This document shows, piece by piece, positions 25,481 to 33,346 of a stretch of DNA of 64,000 nt. Numbering within the stretch: position 1 is the first letter of the stretch; every line of letters starts with the position of its first letter. A program made the translations under genes and the position numbers. The DNA is from Pseudofrankia coriaricola (GTDB taxonomy: Bacteria; Actinomycetota; Actinomycetes; Frankiales; Frankiaceae), in the NCBI RefSeq assembly GCF_001854805.1, contig NZ_MBLO01000269.1, forward strand, positions 43,942 through 107,941, read 5' to 3'. Under the pieces are notes generated by a model, which worked only from the letters and a program-made list of their open reading frames with translations, searched no databases and had not been told where the DNA came from.

Positions 25481-26359
25481 TCAGGTGGGGAGCAGGACGT
25501 CCTCGGACGGCGGCCATTCGTGCTCAAGAACGGCCTGCGCCTTCGGGTACACCTTCCCGGCGAAGGTGAAGTCCGACTTGTTGATGTCCACCCCGCCCCG
25601 GATCGGGAGACCATCCGAGGTGATCTCGCCGGGCAGCTGGTAGCACATGATGGAGTCCTGGTCCGCCGGCGTCCCCATGATGTCGGCGTCGTCGAGCGGC
25701 GTCAGCACCTGCTGGTTGACCGTATCCGGGTCCCAGCCCTGCGTCCGGAGGAAGTACGCGTACGCCTTCTCGCGGTCGATGCGGCTGACGAGCTCCTTCC
25801 GCATGTGCTCGTGCGCGAATCCGAGCGTGTGCCCCGCCTCGTGCCGGACCACCCGCCGGAACTCCGACTCCGGCATGCCCATGTGGAACCCCTCGAGGTT
25901 CATGGTCTGCCTGTTCGGCGGAACCAGCTTGATGTCGGTTCCCAAGTAGGAATAGTAGCCACCCTGCCCCAGCGAGATCCGCACGTCGCCGGCCTTGTCG
26001 GTCTCGAAGAAGGAAACCGACGTACTCTTGGCCCAGGCGTTCAGGTGGCTTATGATCCGGGCCCGGAGGTCTTCCGAAGGGGACTCCGTGAAGCTCACCG
26101 TGAGCCGGCGCTGGGCCGGCCCCCAGTACTTCGAGGTAACCATGGTCAGCGCCTGCGGCTCGATGCTCAGGCCGGCTGCCATCGGTATGCGCAGCGGTGC
26201 GTTGACGGGATTCACCCTGGTCGCGAAGGCGGCGGCATCCTCGTGCAGGCGATCGGGTAGAAGCTTGATTTCACAGCCCTGTGGCCCGCTGGTACCGGGG
26301 CCCGCATGACCGTTTCCTGAATGAAGGTTTCTCGACATTTCATCGCGCGGACCGGCCAT
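25481..26359 (-). CDS. Astacin-type zinc metalloprotease
   Basis: A 292-residue protease with the full astacin signature HEAGHTLGFAHEH at 173-185 (His173, Glu174, His177, His183) and a Met-turn SIMCY at 236-240. The catalytic domain starts near residue 80 (RRLTVSFTE). The N-terminus is hydrophilic, with no signal peptide or propeptide cysteine, so either it is cytoplasmic or it leaves by a route not visible here. ATG 26359 has GAGAGGA at good spacing; the longer open frame upstream is rejected for that reason. It forms a two-gene unit with the 25098 protein. Confidence 0.85.
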   Translation of the reverse strand: MAGPRDEMSRNLHSGNGHAGPGTSGPQGCEIKLLPDRLHEDAAAFATRVNPVNAPLRIPMAAGLSIEPQALTMVTSKYWGPAQRRLTVSFTESPSEDLRARIISHLNAWAKSTSVSFFETDKAGDVRISLGQGGYYSYLGTDIKLVPPNRQTMNLEGFHMGMPESEFRRVVRHEAGHTLGFAHEHMRKELVSRIDREKAYAYFLRTQGWDPDTVNQQVLTPLDDADIMGTPADQDSIMCYQLPGEITSDGLPIRGGVDINKSDFTFAGKVYPKAQAVLEHEWPPSEDVLLPT

Positions 26360-27006
26360 CGCGCAATCCTCTCGTGGCAGAAGGGTTTTGGGCGGCGGGA
26401 AGCTGGTCGACCGTGCCGTCAGAACTGTAACAGCGGGTCTAGGGAACCGCAAAGCAAGCGCCGTTACGGGGATCATGCCCAGGTGGCGCCGGCTGGATAA
26501 AAGCATGTCGTGACACGGTTAGCGAAAATGTCACCGACTCTATTAGACCGCGGTTATCCCCGTGAAATGCGACCCGGCTTCCATGGCGACTCGGTCAGCC
26601 GCTGGCGCCGACCTTACGAGTCACCTGCCTGGAACCCTGGCCACGGCACGCCGGCGACCGGTCCTGGACTCTCCAGCACCTTCGCCGTTCGCCGGGGCGG
26701 ACGCGCGACGCGGACGTCGCCGCGTCGCCGCGTCGCCGGCGGTGCCGGTGCCGGTGCCGGTGGTGGCGGTGGCGGTGGTGGTGGTGGCGGTGGGGCCGAG
26801 TCGGCTGGCCGGACATCGGGATCGGCCAGCCGGACGTCCCAACCGCCGGCCAACCCGTCATGTGATCTCTCGTCCAGGTAAACAGTCAGAGACGATCCAA
26901 GGGTTGGGCAATCCAGAAGGGCCGCCGCGTCGAACTACTGGTGACCGCGCCACGAGAGGGCGCGGCCGGCAGTGACGCCACACTCGTGATCCGGAGGTTC
27001 CGGCCC
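26360..27006. other. Long intergenic region with a GGTGGC low-complexity run
   Basis: There is no credible gene between the divergent protease and sigma-factor genes. A run of GGTGCC and GGTGGC units at about 26742-26800 opens Gly- or His-rich frames on both strands; these are artefacts of the repeat. The divergent promoters must lie here. Confidence 0.6.
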
Positions 27007-27651
27007 ATGCCTCGACGCGCGGACGATGACGACGGCCGAGCGCTCCATGCCGTTGCAGCGCCCGACTACGGCGCCAGTACCACCAGCGGCGGCCTGGCAG
27101 CTCCGGAGCAGTTGCTCCAGCGCTCCGGCCGGGGCGACAACGCCGCCTTCGCCGCCTTCTACGACCAGTTGTCCTCCCAGGTCTTCGGCCTGGTCAAGCG
27201 GGTCGTACGCGACCCGGCTCAGGCCGAGGAGGTGACCCAGGAGGTCTTCGTCGAAATCTGGCGGCTCGCGAGCCGCTTCGATCCGGCCAAGGGCAGCGCC
27301 GCCGGCTGGGCATGCGCGCTTGCGCACCGCCGGGCCGTCGACCGGGTGCGTTCCGCCCAGGCGGCGACCGACCGGGAACGGCGGGTCGGTGCCGTGTGGG
27401 CGACGCCGGAGGGCGACGCCGGCTACGACGAGGTCACCGAGCAGGTCGAGCTGCGGCTCGAGTACGAGCGGCTTCGCCGCTGCCTGGGCGGTCTCACCGA
27501 CCTCCAGCGTGAATCGATCATGTTGGCCTACTACAGCGGCCACACCTACCGGGAAGTTGCGCACCTGCTCTCGACCCCGGTACCAACCGTGAAGACCCGT
27601 ATGCGCGACGGTCTCATCCGCCTGCGCGACTGCCTGGGGGTGAGCGCATGA
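27007..27651 (+). CDS. sigK: ECF sigma factor, SigK-like
   Basis: A 214-residue ECF sigma factor: region 2 at about 45-115 (FYDQLSSQVFGLVKRVVRDPAQAEEVTQEVFVEIW, the -10-binding part) and region 4 at about 155-210 (LTDLQRESIMLAYYSGHTYREVAHLL ... TVKTRMRDGL, the -35-binding helix-turn-helix). GGAGG lies 9 nt before ATG 27007; an in-frame GTG at 26941 is possible. Its stop overlaps the start of an RskA-type anti-sigma gene (ATGA), the standard SigK-RskA arrangement, in which redox or envelope signals release the sigma factor. Confidence 0.88.
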   Translation: MPRRADDDDGRALHAVAAPDYGASTTSGGLAAPEQLLQRSGRGDNAAFAAFYDQLSSQVFGLVKRVVRDPAQAEEVTQEVFVEIWRLASRFDPAKGSAAGWACALAHRRAVDRVRSAQAATDRERRVGAVWATPEGDAGYDEVTEQVELRLEYERLRRCLGGLTDLQRESIMLAYYSGHTYREVAHLLSTPVPTVKTRMRDGLIRLRDCLGVSA

Positions 27652-28385
27652 CCTCGCCGTCGCCGGAGGCACACCTCCTGACCGGCGCCTACGCGCTGGA
27701 TGCGCTGGACACGCGGGACAGGGCCGAGGTCGAGGCGCATCTCGACGACTGCGTGACCTGCGCCCGGGAGGTCGCGGAGCTGCGCACCGTCGCGACCATG
27801 CTCGGCGAGGCGGTGCGGGAGACGCCGCCGCCGTCCCTGCGGACGTCGCTGCTCCGGGAGATCGACCAGACCCGTCAGCTGCCGCCCGTCGTGCCCGGCG
27901 ACGACCTGCGGCAGCGGCGCGAGCGCCGCCAGCTGAAGGTGGTCGCGGTCGCCGCCGCCGCGGCGGCGGTCGTGGCGCTGGTGGGTCTCGGCGTCGTCGG
28001 CGCCGTGTCCGTCGACCAGCGCAACCAGCTTGCCGCGGAGCGGGCGCGCGTATCGGACCTCGACGCGGTCGTGGCCGCCGCCGCGGCCGGCTCGGCGCAG
28101 CCGATGACTGGCGGCGGGACCATCGCGGTGATCCCGTTCGGTGACCGGGCGTACGTCGATGTCCGCGACCTGCCGCCGCTTCCAAACAACCGGGTGTACC
28201 AGCTGTGGATGTCGACACCTGATGGTGTCAAGTCCGCGGCCGTCGTCGATGGCAACGCCGGCAGGGCGACCCGCCTCCTCCAGCTCCAGCGCAACGTGAG
28301 GTCGGTGAAGGTGACCGTCGAGCCGGCCGGCGGCTCCAAGCAACCCACCACTCCCGCCATCGGCACCGCCGCCGTCCACGACTAG
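27648..28385 (+). CDS. rskA: RskA-like anti-sigma factor
   Basis: A 245-residue single-pass membrane protein. The N-terminal anti-sigma part has a zinc-type HLDDCVTC motif (about 30-38). One helix spans about 98-119 (VVAVAAAAAAVVALVGLGVVG). The extracytoplasmic RskA domain follows (VYVDVRDLPPLPNNRVYQLWM, VKVTVEPAGGSKQPT). It would hold the SigK-like factor at the membrane until proteolysis. It overlaps the sigma gene by 4 bp. Confidence 0.9.
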   Translation: MTSPSPEAHLLTGAYALDALDTRDRAEVEAHLDDCVTCAREVAELRTVATMLGEAVRETPPPSLRTSLLREIDQTRQLPPVVPGDDLRQRRERRQLKVVAVAAAAAAVVALVGLGVVGAVSVDQRNQLAAERARVSDLDAVVAAAAAGSAQPMTGGGTIAVIPFGDRAYVDVRDLPPLPNNRVYQLWMSTPDGVKSAAVVDGNAGRATRLLQLQRNVRSVKVTVEPAGGSKQPTTPAIGTAAVHD

Positions 28386-28482
28386 AGGGGCCACGGCGGA
28401 TCTTCAGGGCAGTCGTCGGCGATGGCCCCTCGGCGGCTCCTTGATGGCGCCTTAACGTCCACGCTCGGGTGGGTTGGCCCGG

Positions 28483-28538
28483 TCCACAGGTCTTTCACAG
28501 GGACGGCTCAGGAAGTCCACAGACAGTGGGTCCAATCT
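28483..28538 (+). promoter_or_regulatory. Promoter P3: four CAG-ending heptamers at 11-bp spacing plus a -10-like box
   Basis: TCCACAG (28483), TTCACAG (28494), GGCTCAG (28505) and TCCACAG (28516) start exactly 11 bp apart. A -10-like CAATCT (28533-28538) ends 7 bp before ATG 28545, as in leaderless mRNAs. The heptamer plus 4-bp spacer resembles the published Mycobacterium tuberculosis PhoP site (TCACAGC-N4-TCACAGC). It probably serves autoregulation of RR2. Confidence 0.7.
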
Positions 28539-28544
28539 CTGGGT

Positions 28545-29504
28545 ATGGCATGGCGCGAACCGGTTCCGACCACCGTCCTGGGCGCTGGCAGTGGCGTCGC
28601 ACCCGAGGCGGAGCCGGGCCTCCCGCCCGCCGCCGATCCAGCCGCCGCGCTCGCGGCTGGATCGGCGCCGTACGCCTCCGCCGCGGTGGTGTCGATGGAG
28701 CCCGCCGGGCCGCGCGGCGCGCGCGGGGCGTCGTTCGAGCCGCGGGCCGCCGACGGCAGAGCGCTGCGTGTGCTGGTCGTCGACGACGAGGCCGTGCTGA
28801 CCGAACTGCTGACGATGGCGCTGCGCTACGAGGGCTGGGACGTCGCCGGCGCCGGCACGGGGAAGACCGCGCTGCGGATGGTCGACGAGTTCCAGCCCGA
28901 CGCGGTCGTGCTCGACATCATGCTGCCCGACATGGACGGGCTCGCGGTGCTGCGCTCGATGCGGTCGGTCCGCCCCGATATCCCGGTGCTGTTCCTGACC
29001 GCCAAGGACGCGGTCGAGGACCGGGTTCTCGGGCTCACCGCCGGCGGCGACGACTATGTGACCAAGCCCTTCAGCATCGAGGAGCTCGCCGCCCGGTTGC
29101 GCGGGCTGATGCGCCGGGTGCACGGAAAGGTCGCGGCCCGTCGCAACGTCCTCGTCGTCGGCGACCTCAGCCTCGACGAGGACAGCAGAGAGGTCTACCG
29201 GGAAGGTACGGAGATCCACCTCACCGCGACCGAGTTCGAGCTGCTCCGCTACTTCATGCGCAACCCGCGCCGCGTGCTGAGCAAGGCGCAGATCCTCGAC
29301 CGGGTGTGGAACTACGACTTCGGCGGCCAGGCAAACGTCGTCGAGCTCTACGTCTCATACCTGCGCAAGAAGATAGACGCCGGCCGCCAGCCGATGATCC
29401 ACACGATGCGCGGCGCGGGCTACGTGCTCCGACCGGTCGCGTCGGCCGTGTCGGCCGCGTCGGCCACGCCGGCGAACCGGACGCCCGCGGCGACGTCGGA
29501 GTGA
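28545..29504 (+). CDS. OmpR-family response regulator (RR2), PhoP-like
   Basis: A 319-residue regulator: an unusually long N-terminal extension (about 70 residues, Ala/Pro-rich), a receiver domain at about 74-190 with Asp124 (VLDIMLPD) and Lys in TKPF, and a winged helix (LTATEFELLRYFM, YDFGGQANVVELYVSYLRKKID, RGAGYVLRP) much like PhoP. ATG 28545 is chosen because it stands at the same distance from its repeat array as in the three other promoters; ATG 28695 is a shorter option. The C-terminus adds an Ala/Ser/Thr-rich tail. It overlaps the kinase start. Confidence 0.88.
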   Translation: MAWREPVPTTVLGAGSGVAPEAEPGLPPAADPAAALAAGSAPYASAAVVSMEPAGPRGARGASFEPRAADGRALRVLVVDDEAVLTELLTMALRYEGWDVAGAGTGKTALRMVDEFQPDAVVLDIMLPDMDGLAVLRSMRSVRPDIPVLFLTAKDAVEDRVLGLTAGGDDYVTKPFSIEELAARLRGLMRRVHGKVAARRNVLVVGDLSLDEDSREVYREGTEIHLTATEFELLRYFMRNPRRVLSKAQILDRVWNYDFGGQANVVELYVSYLRKKIDAGRQPMIHTMRGAGYVLRPVASAVSAASATPANRTPAATSE

Positions 29505-31681
29505 ACGTCGCCGCGGCCGAACGGCAGTCGTCTCGCCCGCGGTGGTTGTCCCGCCCGCGGCGATCATCACGTTCCGCACGTGCGCCGCGTGCGCCGCGAC
29601 GGATGCTCGCGCCTTGGCGATGGTCCCTGCGGGCGCGCCTGCTCGCGCTGCTGATCCTGCTGCTGACGGCCGTCTCGGCGTCGATCGTCGGAGTAACCGC
29701 CCTCGAACTACGGTCCTACCTCGTCAAGCAGGTCGACGGCCGTCTCCTGGCGGTGGACGACAGGTGGCGCAAGCCGCCGCCGGGCTCCACTGGGCCGCTG
29801 CCTTCCGGCAACGTGCTGGGGTACCCGAACCAGGCGCCGGCCGGCGGCGACGGGCTGGGTGCCAGCGATCCCGCCTCCGGCGCGACGGACCCCGGCGCCG
29901 GCACGCTGTTCGAGCGGGGGACGAACGCGCCGGCCTGGCAGGGCACGGCCGCTGACTTCCTCGGCCAGCGCGGCCAGACGTTCGGCACCGTCGCCGCCCT
30001 CGTCGTCAACGGCAAGGTCGAGACCGCCGCCGTCCTGGGGAAGGACGACGTCATCACCAAGCTCGCCGCCGACGTCGCGGACAAGCTCGCCGCCGTTCCC
30101 GCGAACAGGCTCGCCGCCGTTCCCGCGAACAGGACGGTCCAGACCGTTACGCTAGGTGACCTAGGCGACTATCGGGTGACGGCCGGGCTGGTGCCCGACG
30201 GCAGCGTCGTGGTCGTGAGCGGCCAGTCGCTCGCCGAGGTCGACGCCACCGTGAACCAGCTGCTCATCGTCGCCGGTGGTGTCGCCGTCGGTGGGGTGCT
30301 GCTCCTCGGGGTGATCGGCGCGGTGACGGTCCGGCGGACGCTGCGGCCGTTGCGCCGGGTCGCCGCGACCGCGGCCCAGGTCGCGGAGCTTCCGCTGGAC
30401 CGCGGCGAGGTCACGCTGCGTGTCCGGGTTCCGGACGTCCATACCGATCCCTGGACCGAGGTCGGCCAGGTCGGCGCGGCGCTGAACCACATGCTGGGCC
30501 ACGTCGGCGCGGCGCTGGCCGCCCGGCACGCCAGCGAGACGAGGGTCCGCCAGTTCGTCGCCGACGCGAGCCACGAGCTGCGTACGCCGCTTGCCGCGAT
30601 CAGCGGCTACGCCGAGCTCACACGGCGGATCGGCGACCGGAACCCTGGCTCCGCCGATCCGACGAGAGCCTCGGTGCCACCGGAGATCGCGTACGCGATG
30701 AGCCGGGTGGAGTCCGAGACGAAACGGATGACCGCCCTGGTGGAGGACCTGCTCCTGCTCGCCCGGCTGGACTCGGGGCGCCCGCTGGAGCATGGCTGCG
30801 TCGACCTGTCCCTGCTGGTCGTCGACGTCGTCAGCGACGCGCACATCGCCGCGCCCGGGCATCGCTTCCGCCTGGACCTCCCGCCCGAGCCGGTGACGGT
30901 CCGCGGTGATCAGGCCCGCCTGCACCAGGTGCTCGCGAACCTGCTGGCCAACGCCCGTACCCACACCCCGCCGGGCACATCCGTCACCGTCGCCCTCGAA
31001 CTGTGCCCCGCTGCCGCCGTGTCCGCGTCGTCCTCGCCCGCCTCGGCGCCCACTGGCAGCAGCCGGTCGCCGACGGCGGAGCGGTCCGGGGCATCGGCGG
31101 CGCGGTCCAGGGGGTCCGCCGCGGGTTCCGCGGTGCCCGCGGCGCGGTCGGCCACGGACGTCCCGGAGCCCGGCGAGATCCGGCTCTCGGTGACCGACGA
31201 CGGGCCTGGTATCCCGGCGGAGCTACTGCCCAACGTCTTCGAACGGTTCGCGCGGGGCGACTCGTCGCGATCGCGCACCGCCGGCAGCACCGGGCTGGGA
31301 CTGGCGATCGTCGCCGCCGTCGTGGAGGCCCACCGTGGACGCATCGCCGTCACCAGCGTCCCCGGCCGCACGGTCTTCACCGTCGTCCTTCCGACCACCC
31401 AGGCGCCATTGCCGCCGGCGGTCGCGGGCATAGCCGGCGCGATGTGCACGACGGTCGACGCGGTCGACGCCGCTGGTGCCTCGGCCTCGGCCTCGGACCT
31501 GGGCATCGCGCCCACCCTGGTCGCCCCGGCGGGGCGGTCGGGGGCGCCGCCGGGCTCGGCCCCGGCGCCGAGGCGCGCAGGCGGCGCCGCCGCTGACGCC
31601 GGGGGCGCGGGGGCCGAGGCCGCCGTCGCCGGGACCGCGGGCGCCGAGTGGGGCCATCCGCCGATCTCCATGCTCGGCTGA
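29501..31681 (+). CDS. Sensor histidine kinase (HK2)
   Basis: A 726-residue kinase: a basic Arg-rich N-terminus, a first helix near 43-66 (LLALLILLLTAVSASIVGVTAL), an extracytoplasmic domain containing a small repeat (AAVPANRLAAVPANR), a second helix at about 255-277, HAMP, His358 in VADASHELRTPL, an N-box (LANLLANARTH) and G-boxes (DDGPGIPAEL, STGLGLAIV). As in HK1, a low-complexity Ala/Ser segment of about 60 residues splits the catalytic domain after the N-box, and about 95 residues of Ala/Gly-rich tail follow it. The GTG start overlaps the RR2 stop (GTGA); ATG 29603 is the alternative. Confidence 0.88.
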   Translation: MNVAAAERQSSRPRWLSRPRRSSRSARAPRAPRRMLAPWRWSLRARLLALLILLLTAVSASIVGVTALELRSYLVKQVDGRLLAVDDRWRKPPPGSTGPLPSGNVLGYPNQAPAGGDGLGASDPASGATDPGAGTLFERGTNAPAWQGTAADFLGQRGQTFGTVAALVVNGKVETAAVLGKDDVITKLAADVADKLAAVPANRLAAVPANRTVQTVTLGDLGDYRVTAGLVPDGSVVVVSGQSLAEVDATVNQLLIVAGGVAVGGVLLLGVIGAVTVRRTLRPLRRVAATAAQVAELPLDRGEVTLRVRVPDVHTDPWTEVGQVGAALNHMLGHVGAALAARHASETRVRQFVADASHELRTPLAAISGYAELTRRIGDRNPGSADPTRASVPPEIAYAMSRVESETKRMTALVEDLLLLARLDSGRPLEHGCVDLSLLVVDVVSDAHIAAPGHRFRLDLPPEPVTVRGDQARLHQVLANLLANARTHTPPGTSVTVALELCPAAAVSASSSPASAPTGSSRSPTAERSGASAARSRGSAAGSAVPAARSATDVPEPGEIRLSVTDDGPGIPAELLPNVFERFARGDSSRSRTAGSTGLGLAIVAAVVEAHRGRIAVTSVPGRTVFTVVLPTTQAPLPPAVAGIAGAMCTTVDAVDAAGASASASDLGIAPTLVAPAGRSGAPPGSAPAPRRAGGAAADAGGAGAEAAVAGTAGAEWGHPPISMLG

Positions 31682-31922
31682 CGACACGGCCCTGCCGTGA
31701 GTCCACCTGATCCGTGGGCCCCCATCACGGGTCATCGGCCCCGGACCGGCGGTCGCGGGCTGCTCGTTCTGTGTGCGGACCGGTGGTTCCTGTCATATTT
31801 TCGCCATCGCCGCCCGTATGTCCACCACACCGGGCGCCGGCCTCCTCTCCGCGTTGTTTCGTCACGTTTTCCATGCGTCTTCCGGGGGTTCAGGAAAAGG
31901 AGAACGGCCGTGCGGTGGAGCA

Positions 31923-31978
31923 TTCACAGCCGGCGCACAGGTGGCCGCAATGGAGAACACAGGACTGGCACCGAACCT
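31923..31978 (+). promoter_or_regulatory. Promoter P4: 11-bp-spaced heptamer array plus a -10-like box
   Basis: TTCACAG (31923), CGCACAG (31934), a degenerate CCGCAAT (31945) and AACACAG (31956) keep the 11-bp phase. GAACCT (31973-31978) ends 7 bp before ATG 31985. The last heptamer starts 29 bp before the ATG, exactly as in P1 and P3. The remaining upstream gap (31682-31922) shows no gene. Confidence 0.6.
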
Positions 31979-31984
31979 GGGGCC

Positions 31985-33346
31985 ATGGCCACGACAGTGC
32001 ATCCGCAAGGCGGCACCACCGCGATGGTCGAGCACATTCTGGCTCGACCTCCTCATCCGGAGGCGCGTCCCCTACTGGACGTGGTAATCCCGGTGTACAA
32101 CGAGGAGTCCGATCTACAGCCGTGTGTCACCCGGCTGCGCCGTCACCTCGTCGAAACATTTCCATACCCCTTTCGAATCACGATCGCCGACAACGCCAGC
32201 ACCGACAGGACGCTGGCCGTGGCGAACGAGCTCGAGGCGCGGATTCCCGAGGTAGCGGTTCTCCACCTCGACGCGAAGGGCCGCGGCCTGGCGCTGCGCG
32301 CGGCCTGGGGCCTGTCCCAGGCGCCGGTGCTCGCCTACATGGACGTCGACCTGTCGACGGACCTGGGCGCGCTGCTGCCGCTGGTCGCGCCGCTGATCTC
32401 CGGGCATTCCGACCTGGCGATCGGGACGAGGCTCGCGCCGGGTGCTCGCGTGGTGCGTGGCCCGAAGCGCGAGGTGATCTCCCGTTGCTACAACCTGCTG
32501 CTGCGGCGGGCGCTGTCGGCCCGGTTCTCCGACGCGCAGTGCGGTTTCAAGGCGATCCGCGGTGACGTCGCCCATGCGCTGCTGCCGCTGGTGCAGGACA
32601 CCGGCTGGTTCTTCGACACCGAGCTACTGGTGCTGGCGGAACGGTCCGGGCTGCGGATCCACGAGGTGCCGGTGGACTGGGTCGACGACCCGGACAGCCG
32701 CGTCGACATCGTCGCCACCGCGCTCACCGACCTGCGTGGAATCGCGCGCCTTGGCCGGGCACTGGCGTCCGGGCGGCTGCCCATCCGGGAACTGCGTACC
32801 CAGCTCGGCCGCGCGCCGCTGACGGCGGAGTCGCCCGAGACGTCCGGCCAGCGGCAGCTGATCCAGCAGCTCGCGCGGTTCGGCACCATCGGGGTCGCGA
32901 GCACCGCCGCCTACCTGGTCCTGTTCGTCCTGCTGCGCGCCCCGCTCGGCGCGCAGGGGGCGAACCTTGTCTCGCTGCTGCTCACCGCGGTCGCCAACAC
33001 GGCGGCCAACCGTCGAGTGACGTTCGGCATACGCGGTGTCGGCGCCCGCAGCCAGGTCGAAGGGCTGGTCGTCTTCGGCCTCGGCCTGGCACTGACCAGC
33101 GGCGCCCTCGGCGCCCTGAAGGTGTTCGCTCCCGACGCGGGGCGGGCGCTCGAGCTTGCCGTGCTGATCGGCGCCAACCTCACGGCCACGCTGCTGCGCT
33201 TCGTCGCCTTCCGCGCCTGGGTGTTCCACCCGCGGCGTGGCGGCCACTCCGACATCCCCCACCGTCACGTGGATCGGCCGAGCGAGTCGATGCCCGGCAG
33301 CCTTTTCCAGCCCGTCCGTCCGCGCGAGCCAGAGCAGGAATCATGA
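31985..33346 (+). CDS. GT2 glycosyltransferase fused to GtrA-like membrane domain
   Basis: A 453-residue fusion. Residues about 30-270 are a GT-A fold family 2 transferase of the dolichyl-phosphate-sugar-synthase type (LDVVIPVYNEESDL, ADNASTDRTLAVANEL, AYMDVDLSTDL, TRLAPGARVVRG). Residues about 300-430 are a four-helix GtrA-like domain (FGTIGVASTAAYLVLFVLL, TAVANTAANRRVTFG). It would load a polyprenyl phosphate with a sugar and help present it for envelope glycosylation. Its stop overlaps the start of the GT39 gene (ATGA), so the two act as one unit, controlled from P4. Confidence 0.88.
   Translation: MATTVHPQGGTTAMVEHILARPPHPEARPLLDVVIPVYNEESDLQPCVTRLRRHLVETFPYPFRITIADNASTDRTLAVANELEARIPEVAVLHLDAKGRGLALRAAWGLSQAPVLAYMDVDLSTDLGALLPLVAPLISGHSDLAIGTRLAPGARVVRGPKREVISRCYNLLLRRALSARFSDAQCGFKAIRGDVAHALLPLVQDTGWFFDTELLVLAERSGLRIHEVPVDWVDDPDSRVDIVATALTDLRGIARLGRALASGRLPIRELRTQLGRAPLTAESPETSGQRQLIQQLARFGTIGVASTAAYLVLFVLLRAPLGAQGANLVSLLLTAVANTAANRRVTFGIRGVGARSQVEGLVVFGLGLALTSGALGALKVFAPDAGRALELAVLIGANLTATLLRFVAFRAWVFHPRRGGHSDIPHRHVDRPSESMPGSLFQPVRPREPEQES

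Noticed and set aside
26742..26800. Gly-rich or His-rich small proteins
   Set aside because: All come from a GGTGGC/GGTGCC low-complexity run readable in every frame; no start site or family supports them.
28469..29500. An upstream extension that would make HK2 1070 residues long
   Set aside because: This part overlaps RR2 in another frame and is Arg/Ala low-complexity. GTG 29501 overlapping the RR2 stop is the natural start.
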